Shown here one piece after another: positions 58,027 through 64,000 of a stretch of DNA of 64,000 nucleotides. The DNA is from Halomonas organivorans. GTDB lineage: Bacteria > Pseudomonadota > Gammaproteobacteria > Pseudomonadales > Halomonadaceae. Each line of letters opens with the position of its first letter. Positions within the stretch are counted from its first letter, which is position 1. The notes below the pieces were generated by a model, which saw only the letters and a list, made by a program, of their open reading frames with translations, was not told the DNA's origin and ran no database searches. The translations under genes were made by a program, and so were the position numbers. The stretch is from the NCBI RefSeq assembly GCF_014192055.1, contig NZ_JACHXM010000015.1:1-64000 (forward strand). The letters run 5' to 3'.

Positions 58027-58251
58027 GTCGCAAGTGGCTTAGGGGGCGGTTGAGAAGTTATGGAAGGCTGCCAGAATGGGTAGCGGGACAAGGGAGAGAG
58101 GAGCTCTCCCGGCAGGAAGCCACGGGATGCAGTCTCGAGCGAGCCCGGTACGGCAGGATGCAGTTTCCGGGCAGGGAAAGCTCAGGGAAGTCGAGCGGAG
58201 GGAGCCGCTCAAGGACGGCTAGGAGCGGGCGGCCTGAGGGCCGCCTTCTTT
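58027..58251 (+). ncRNA. Candidate CsrA/RsmA-sequestering small RNA (RsmZ/CsrB-like)
   Basis: About 200 nt with 13 GGA motifs on the + strand (58062, 58086, 58093, 58100, 58115, 58125, 58156, 58175, 58186, 58197, 58201, 58213, 58222). Several sit in hairpin loops: GGGAGAG-AGGAG-CTCTCCC (58092-58110), GGC-AGGAA-GCC (58111-58121), GAGCGG-AGGGAG-CCGCTC (58193-58210), and GCCCGG/CCGGGC (58143-58172) enclosing AGGAT. A terminator ends it. The place next to fdxA-mutS matches rsmZ in Pseudomonas, although eno replaces rpoS. Such RNAs titrate CsrA/RsmA and so control biofilm, motility and secretion. No clear GacA box is seen, so the 5' end is approximate. Confidence 0.75.
58228..58251 (+). terminator. 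Terminator of the candidate RsmZ-like RNA
   Basis: GGCGGCC (58228-58234) pairs with GGCCGCC (58239-58245), followed by TTCTTT. Confidence 0.75.
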
Positions 58252-58280
58252 GCCTCGGTGTTCTCCTTCATCGTAGCGTG

Positions 58281-58328
58281 AAACAACAATGCCGAATGTC
58301 GTGAGACATTCGGCATTGTTGTTTTTAG
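58281..58328. terminator. Perfect 20-bp hairpin, bidirectional terminator
   Basis: 58281-58300 and 58305-58324 are exact reverse complements with a GTGA loop. T-rich stem ends on both sides fit a terminator for fdxA (minus) and a back-up for the + strand RNA. Confidence 0.9.
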
Positions 58329-58379
58329 GCGAAGGATAGTGTTCAGGCGAGGCATGGTGTCCGGGTGTGGCGGCGGGGC

Positions 58380-58703
58380 TCAGCGCTCGAGTTGCTCCAG
58401 CTTGCCGGATTTGCCGTCCCAGTCCTCGGCGTCGGCCGGCGGATCCTTCTTCTCGGTGATGTTCGGCCACACCTCCGACAGCTCGGCGTTGATTTCGATG
58501 AACTGTTCCTGGCCCTCGGGCAACTCGTCCTCGGAATAGATCGCCTCGGCCGGGCACTCCGGCTCGCAAAGCGCGCAATCGATGCACTCGTCGGGGTGGA
58601 TGACCAGGAAGTTGGGGCCTTCATAGAAGCAGTCCACCGGGCAGACCTCGACACAGTCGGTGTACTTGCACTTGATGCAGTTTTCGGTGACGACGAATGT
58701 CAT
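58380..58703 (-). CDS. fdxA: 7Fe ferredoxin FdxA
   Basis: A 107-residue [3Fe-4S][4Fe-4S] ferredoxin. Cluster-binding cysteines lie in [18 protein letters not shown] and [16 protein letters not shown]; the acidic C-terminal extension (about 60-107) is standard for FdxA. It serves in low-potential electron transfer; the partner is not fixed. It lies next to mutS as in Pseudomonas and ends toward the candidate RsmZ-like RNA. Confidence 0.95.
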   Translation of the reverse strand: MTFVVTENCIKCKYTDCVEVCPVDCFYEGPNFLVIHPDECIDCALCEPECPAEAIYSEDELPEGQEQFIEINAELSEVWPNITEKKDPPADAEDWDGKSGKLEQLER

Positions 58704-58766
58704 GCCAGTCTCCCTTCCTCGGGCCGGGGTGTGCCGCGGCCGATCGGTCTTGAATGTTGAATTGGG

Positions 58767-58790
58767 TTATAAAAACTTTAGCTTTTATAA
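58767..58790. promoter_or_regulatory. AT inverted repeat upstream of fdxA
   Basis: TTATAAAA (58767-58774) and TTTTATAA (58783-58790), 8-nt spacer, 64-87 nt before the fdxA ATG. It overlaps the likely fdxA promoter and could be an operator. Nothing else was seen in 58704-58950. Confidence 0.4.
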
Positions 58791-58950
58791 TAAGTAGAAC
58801 TTGATCGAACCATTCTAGTCGGCCGGTCCCGTGTCCCGCAAGCCATGGGGCCAATCCGTCTAGTCCCGGGGCCACGTCGCCGGGGGAATCCACACTTCGC
58901 CTGCCATTGGCGCCCGCCGCCAATGACCCGCGCGATGGCCCGATTCGACT

Positions 58951-61533
58951 TCACAGACTCTGCTGCCATTGATATAGCCACTCCAGTGCCTGGCGTGGCG
59001 TCAGTTCGTCCAGCGACAGCCCCGTCAGGCTCTCTACGACCGGATGCGGGGCGCTGGCGAACAGGTCGGCCTGCTGTGGCGGTGCGCTGCCGTCGAGGGG
59101 CGCGGGCGCAGCGCGCTGTCCCTGGTCGACCTCCTGCTGCTCCAGCGTGGCGAGCTTCTCCCGGGCCCTCGCGATCACGCCTTGAGGTACGCCGGCGAGC
59201 TGGGCGACTTGCAGGCCGTAGCTCTGGCTGGCCGGCCCATCCTCCACTCGGTGCATGAAGACGATCCCCTCGCGATGCTCGGCGGCGGTGAGGTGCACGT
59301 TGGCCACACCGGTGGCCTGCTCGGCGAGCGCGGTCATCTCGAAGTAGTGGGTGGCGAACAGCGTGAAGGCACGGGTGCGCGTCAGGTGCTCGGCGCTGGC
59401 CCAGGCCAGCGACAGGCCGTCGAAGGTGCTGGTGCCGCGGCCGATCTCGTCCATCAGCACCAGGCTGTGGTCGGTGGCGTTGTGCAGGATGTTGGCGGTC
59501 TCGGTCATCTCGACCATGAAGGTGGAGCGCCCTCCGGCCAGGTCGTCCGAGGAGCCGATGCGGGTGAAGATTCGGTCCACCGGACCGATGCTCGCGCTGT
59601 CGGCGGGCACGAAGCCGCCGGTGTGGGCGAGCAGGGTGATCAGGGCCGCCTGGCGCATGTAGGTGGACTTGCCGCCCATGTTGGGGCCGGTGATCACCAG
59701 CATGCGACGCTCGTCGTCCATGATCAGGTCGTTGGGCACGAAGGGCGCCTCGCTGACCCGTTCGACTACCGGATGACGGCCGCCGCGAATCTCGAGGCCC
59801 GGGGTTTGGGGCAGGGTCGGTCGTACCAGATCCAGGGCGCGGGCGCGCTCGGCCAGCGTCGCCAGCACATCCAGGGAGGCCAGCGCGCGGCCGGTCGCCT
59901 GCAGCGGAGCGAGCTCGGCGTTGAGATCGTCGAGCAGGCTCTCGTAGAGCAGCTTCTCGCGGGCCAGGGCACGGGACTTGGCCGACAGTGCCTTGTCCTC
60001 GAACTCCTTGAGCTCGGGGATGATGAAGCGCTCGGCGTTCTTCAGCGTCTGGCGGCGGATATAGTCCACTGGGGCGTCCCGGGCCTGGGCACGGGGGATC
60101 TCGATGTAGTAGCCGTGGACCCGGTTGTAGCCGACCTTGAGGCCGGGCAGGCCGGTGCGCTCACGTTCGCGGGCTTCCAGCTGCACCAGGTAGTCGCCGG
60201 CATGCTCGGCCAGGCCGCGGTGCTCGTCGAGCTCGGCGTCGAAGCCCTCGGCGATCACCCCGCCGTCGCGGATCACCACCGGCGGATTCTCCACCAGCGC
60301 CCGGCTCAGGGTGTCGGCGAGCGTCGGATAGGGGCGGATGTGGTGCTTGAGCTCATCCAGGGCGGTGCCATCCTCGTAGTCGGCGAGTTCGGCCTGTAGC
60401 TCGGGCAGCGCCGCCAGCGCATTGCGCAGCCGGGCCAGGTCGCGGGGGCGGGCGCTGTACAGCGCCACCCGGGCGAGGATGCGTTCCACGTCGCCGATCG
60501 CCTTGAGGGCCTCACCCAAGGGCATGAAGCCGTCGCGGTCGAGCAGGGCGGCCACCGCCGCCTGGCGGGCGCCCACCTGGTCGCGATCGCGCAGCGGACG
60601 ATTGAGCCAGCGCTTGAGCAGCCGTGAGCCCATGGCCGTGGCGGTGGTATCCAGCACGCTGGCCAGGGTGTTGTCGCTGCCGCCGCCCAGATTGACGTCG
60701 ATCTCCAGATTGCGGCGGCTGGCGGCATCGATCACCACGGCGTCGTCGCGGCTTTCCACGCCGATGGCGGTGACGTGAGGCAGCTGCGACCGCTGGGTGT
60801 CGCGGGCATAGTCGACCAGCACCCCGGCGGCGGTGATGGCGGCCTCCAGGTGGGCGCAGCCGAAGCCTCGCAGGTCCTGCACCGAGAACTGGTCGCACAG
60901 GGTGCGGATGGCCGACTCGAGGTCGAACAGCCAGTCGCTTTGTCGGCGCAGTCCGCGACGGCCTTCCAGGGTGGGGGGCAGAGCGAAGCTGTCCGGCACC
61001 AGCAGCTCGGCCGGGTCGAGGCGCGTCAGCTCGGCCAGCATTTCGGTCTCGCCCTCCACCTCGAGCACGCTGAAGCGTCCACTGGAAAGCTCCAGCCAGG
61101 CCAGACCCCAGCGCTCGCCGGCCGGGTGGATCGCCACCAGCAGGTTGTCGCGCCGGGCGTCGAGCAGGGCCTCGTCGTAGAGGGTACCGGGGGTGACGAT
61201 GCGTACCACCTTGCGCTCCACCGGGCCCTTGGCGGCGGCCGGGTCACCCATCTGCTCGCAGATGGCCACCGACTCGCCGGCGGCGACCAGGCGCGCCAGG
61301 TAGCCTTCGGCGCTGTGGTAGGGCACCCCGGCCATGGGGATCGGCTGGCCGGCCGACTGGCCGCGCTGGGTCAGGGTGATGTCGAGCAGGGCGGCGGCGC
61401 GCTTGGCATCGTCGAAGAACAGTTCGTAGAAGTCCCCCATGCGGTAGAAGAGCAATACCTCGGGGTGTTCGCGCTTGATCTTCAGATACTGGGCCATCAT
61501 CGGCGTGTGCTGCTTGGCGCTGGCCTGTGACAT
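58951..61533 (-). CDS. mutS: DNA mismatch repair protein MutS
   Basis: An 860-residue mismatch sensor. The N-terminal mismatch-binding loop has the Phe-x-Glu motif ([14 protein letters not shown]). The core and clamp domains follow, and the ATPase has Walker [14 protein letters not shown] and Walker [13 protein letters not shown]. The C-terminal region ends with a tetramer-type tail ([17 protein letters not shown]). Length is as in E. coli (853). It is divergent from pncC. Confidence 0.97.
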   Translation of the reverse strand: MSQASAKQHTPMMAQYLKIKREHPEVLLFYRMGDFYELFFDDAKRAAALLDITLTQRGQSAGQPIPMAGVPYHSAEGYLARLVAAGESVAICEQMGDPAAAKGPVERKVVRIVTPGTLYDEALLDARRDNLLVAIHPAGERWGLAWLELSSGRFSVLEVEGETEMLAELTRLDPAELLVPDSFALPPTLEGRRGLRRQSDWLFDLESAIRTLCDQFSVQDLRGFGCAHLEAAITAAGVLVDYARDTQRSQLPHVTAIGVESRDDAVVIDAASRRNLEIDVNLGGGSDNTLASVLDTTATAMGSRLLKRWLNRPLRDRDQVGARQAAVAALLDRDGFMPLGEALKAIGDVERILARVALYSARPRDLARLRNALAALPELQAELADYEDGTALDELKHHIRPYPTLADTLSRALVENPPVVIRDGGVIAEGFDAELDEHRGLAEHAGDYLVQLEARERERTGLPGLKVGYNRVHGYYIEIPRAQARDAPVDYIRRQTLKNAERFIIPELKEFEDKALSAKSRALAREKLLYESLLDDLNAELAPLQATGRALASLDVLATLAERARALDLVRPTLPQTPGLEIRGGRHPVVERVSEAPFVPNDLIMDDERRMLVITGPNMGGKSTYMRQAALITLLAHTGGFVPADSASIGPVDRIFTRIGSSDDLAGGRSTFMVEMTETANILHNATDHSLVLMDEIGRGTSTFDGLSLAWASAEHLTRTRAFTLFATHYFEMTALAEQATGVANVHLTAAEHREGIVFMHRVEDGPASQSYGLQVAQLAGVPQGVIARAREKLATLEQQEVDQGQRAAPAPLDGSAPPQQADLFASAPHPVVESLTGLSLDELTPRQALEWLYQWQQSL

Positions 61534-61680
61534 GGGCTTCCTTGACTGGCTGTGGAGACGGGGAAGAAGTCGGACATCAAGATGGCGTCAGGGCGCCATG
61601 CATCTCGCGGACAAAGCCAGTATTCTACGCCCAAGGATGGCCGTCGTCAGGGTCATCGAGATCGCCAGGGAGGGAAGTCG

Positions 61681-62175
61681 ATGTCCGTATCGCTCGAGAC
61701 ACGCCGTCTCGCCGAACGCCTTGGCGCGCTGTGCCGGGAGCAGGGCGTGAACGTCGTTACGGCCGAGTCCTGCACCGGTGGAGGGGTGGCCAGTGCCATC
61801 ACCGAGATCGCCGGCAGTTCGGACTACTTCGAAACCGGCTACGTGACCTACGCCAACGGTGCCAAGACGCGCTTGCTGGGTGTGCCCGAGGCGCTGCTGG
61901 CTCAGCACGGCGCGGTCAGCCGTGAGGTGGTCGAGGCCATGGTGGCCGGTGCCTGCGCCGCGAGTGGGGCAGGCCTGGGAGTGGCCGTCAGCGGCGTCGC
62001 CGGGCCCGGCGGCGGCAGCGCCGAGAAACCGGTGGGCACGGTGTGGCTCGCCTGGGGCGCACCGGGGCGGATTCACGCCGAGCTATGCTGCTTCCCCGGC
62101 GACCGCTCGGCGGTGCGCGAACAGGCGGTGGAGGCCGCCCTGGCGCGCCTGGTCGCCTGGCTGGAACAAGGCTAG
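61681..62175 (+). CDS. pncC: Nicotinamide-nucleotide amidase (CinA C-terminal domain type)
   Basis: A 164-residue PncC, which hydrolyses NMN to nicotinate mononucleotide and ammonia in NAD salvage. Typical sequence is VVTAESCTGGGVASAITEIAGSSDYFETGYVTYANGAK and AVSGVAGPGGGSAEKPVGTVW. It is the stand-alone form without the CinA N-terminal domain, and lies upstream of recA as in many gammaproteobacteria. The start at 61681 gives MSVSLETRRLAERLG. Confidence 0.94.
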   Translation: MSVSLETRRLAERLGALCREQGVNVVTAESCTGGGVASAITEIAGSSDYFETGYVTYANGAKTRLLGVPEALLAQHGAVSREVVEAMVAGACAASGAGLGVAVSGVAGPGGGSAEKPVGTVWLAWGAPGRIHAELCCFPGDRSAVREQAVEAALARLVAWLEQG

Positions 62176-62233
62176 GCCGGCGTCGCTCGTCCAGTGTATT
62201 CGGGCTGGCCGAGCGTGCCGTTTTTCGTCATAC

Positions 62234-62253
62234 TACTGTGCAGTCATACAGTG
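62234..62253. promoter_or_regulatory. LexA (SOS) box upstream of recA
   Basis: CTGT (62236-62239), eight bases, ACAG (62248-62251), flanked by matching A/T, is a full match to the CTGT-N8-ACAG consensus. It lies 85 nt before the recA ATG. Confidence 0.9.
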
Positions 62254-62335
62254 CTTTCGGCGGGCCGAGCGGCCTGCTCTCACGACCCACGTTTCGTCAT
62301 CGCCGTGCCCCACGGCGACCGCTTAGGAGACCCTC

Positions 62336-63397
<1,062 letters not shown>

Positions 63398-63400
63398 GTC

Positions 63401-63874
63401 ATGCCCGGTTTTGCGCGTGACACCGACGCGACTCCCCGCGACGATGCCATTCGCCTGCTGGCCCGGCGCGAGTATGCCCGGGCCGAGCTTCGCGAGCGGC
63501 TCGCGGCCAAAGGCCATGAGGCCGAGGCGGTCGAGGCTTGCCTGGCGGAGCTCGCCGAGCAGGGCCTGCAGTCCGACGAGCGCTTCGCTGAAAGCTTCCT
63601 GCGTTCCCGCGTGGCTCGCTGCCAAGGGCCGGTGCGCATCCGCGCCGAGCTCTCGCGGCGCGGCATCGATGACGCCACCGCCAAGGCGGCCTTCATCGAG
63701 GCCGGCGGCGAGGTCGACTGGTTCGAGCTCGCCGCCGAGGCCCTGTCGCGGCGCTTCTCCGGCCCCGGGGAAGGGCCCCGCGAGCGGGCCCGCCGCGAGC
63801 GCTTCCTGGCCGGTCGCGGCTTCGATTTCGACCAGCTCAGACACGCCCTGGCACATGCCTGGGACGACGCCTGA
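63401..63874 (+). CDS. recX: Regulatory protein RecX
   Basis: A 157-residue RecX, which caps and limits RecA filaments. The three-helix repeats are seen in AIRLLARREYARAELRERLAAKG, LQSDERFAESFLRSRVARCQGPVRIRAELSRRGI and the C-terminal RARRERFLAGRGFDFDQLRHAL. It starts 3 nt after the recA stop and is presumably co-transcribed with it. Confidence 0.95.
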   Translation: MPGFARDTDATPRDDAIRLLARREYARAELRERLAAKGHEAEAVEACLAELAEQGLQSDERFAESFLRSRVARCQGPVRIRAELSRRGIDDATAKAAFIEAGGEVDWFELAAEALSRRFSGPGEGPRERARRERFLAGRGFDFDQLRHALAHAWDDA

Positions 63875-64000
63875 TTCCCCACACCCTTTAGTCGCTTGAC
63901 GACTGCGCTATAATGGGTCCCTTTGCGAACGCCCCGGGTGGCAGTCCGACGACGGCTGCAACGACCGTCCTGCGGGCCGCCACGCCTATCGCCACGGATA
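63875..64000 (+). promoter_or_regulatory. Promoter and leader of a gene beyond the window
   Basis: A perfect TATAAT (63909-63914) follows recX; TTGAC at 63896 is too close to be its -35. The GC-rich sequence to the right edge looks like a leader. In related genomes alaS is next. Confidence 0.5.

Noticed and set aside
58029..58042. GacA box (TGTAAG-N6-CTTACA) before the RsmZ-like RNA
   Set aside because: Only a GCAAG-TGG-CTTAG symmetry is present, with wrong spacing and bases.
58050..58304. 84-codon open frame over the eno-fdxA gap
   Set aside because: It runs across the RNA hairpins and terminator, is Arg/Ser-rich, and lacks a ribosome site; the small RNA explains the region better.

Overview
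The window looks like a chromosomal stretch of a halophilic gammaproteobacterium, most probably Halomonadaceae (Halomonas or a relative). This is inferred from high GC coding DNA, acidic proteins, and a gene order that closely follows the Pseudomonas blocks priA-rpmE-argS-ftsN-hslVU, ponA-pilMNOPQ-aroKB-gltBD, pyrG-kdsA-eno and fdxA-mutS-pncC-recA-recX. No tRNA, rRNA, CRISPR array, insertion sequence or prophage was recognised.

Layout. 1-2.3 kb: a Tat-exported PhoX-type phosphatase. 2.3-3.4 kb: an AT-rich stretch without a convincing gene. 3.4-18.0 kb: the accessory part, a 4,610-residue trimeric autotransporter adhesin followed at once by a lipoprotein with SmpA/OmlA-like and OmpA-like domains, resembling the AtaA/TpgA adhesin pair of Acinetobacter. 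18.2-21.5 kb: hemB-ppk1 (minus). 21.7-22.4 kb: elbB. 22.6-27.5 kb: ubiE-ubiJ-ubiB-hisE-tatABC (minus), joining ubiquinone synthesis, histidine synthesis and the Tat translocase that would export PhoX. 27.8-35.3 kb: priA, argS, ftsN-like, hslV, hslU and a DUF971 gene (minus). 35.4-37.1 kb: rpmE and a short malic enzyme. 37.2-40.6 kb: a DUF481 outer-membrane protein and PBP1A (minus). 40.8-47.4 kb: pilMNOPQ, the type IV pilus alignment complex and secretin, leading into aroK-aroB. 47.8-57.9 kb: gltB-gltD, pyrG, kdsA, eno. 58.0-58.25 kb: a probable CsrB/RsmZ-type regulatory RNA. 58.4-63.9 kb: fdxA and mutS (minus), then pncC, recA (with LexA box) and recX.

Most notable observations: (1) an unannotated GGA-rich RNA locus between eno and fdxA, with 13 GGA motifs, several in hairpin loops, and a terminator, at the position where pseudomonads carry rsmZ; (2) heptanucleotide tandem repeats placed directly at the 3' ends of tatC, hslU, priA and gltD; (3) the giant adhesin with its TpgA-like partner, an internal 405-bp tandem duplication, a distant near-identical duplication, and only two cysteines in the mature chain, both near its N-terminal tip; (4) a perfect 16-bp palindrome in the predicted rpmE leader. 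The remainder is ordinary housekeeping sequence.
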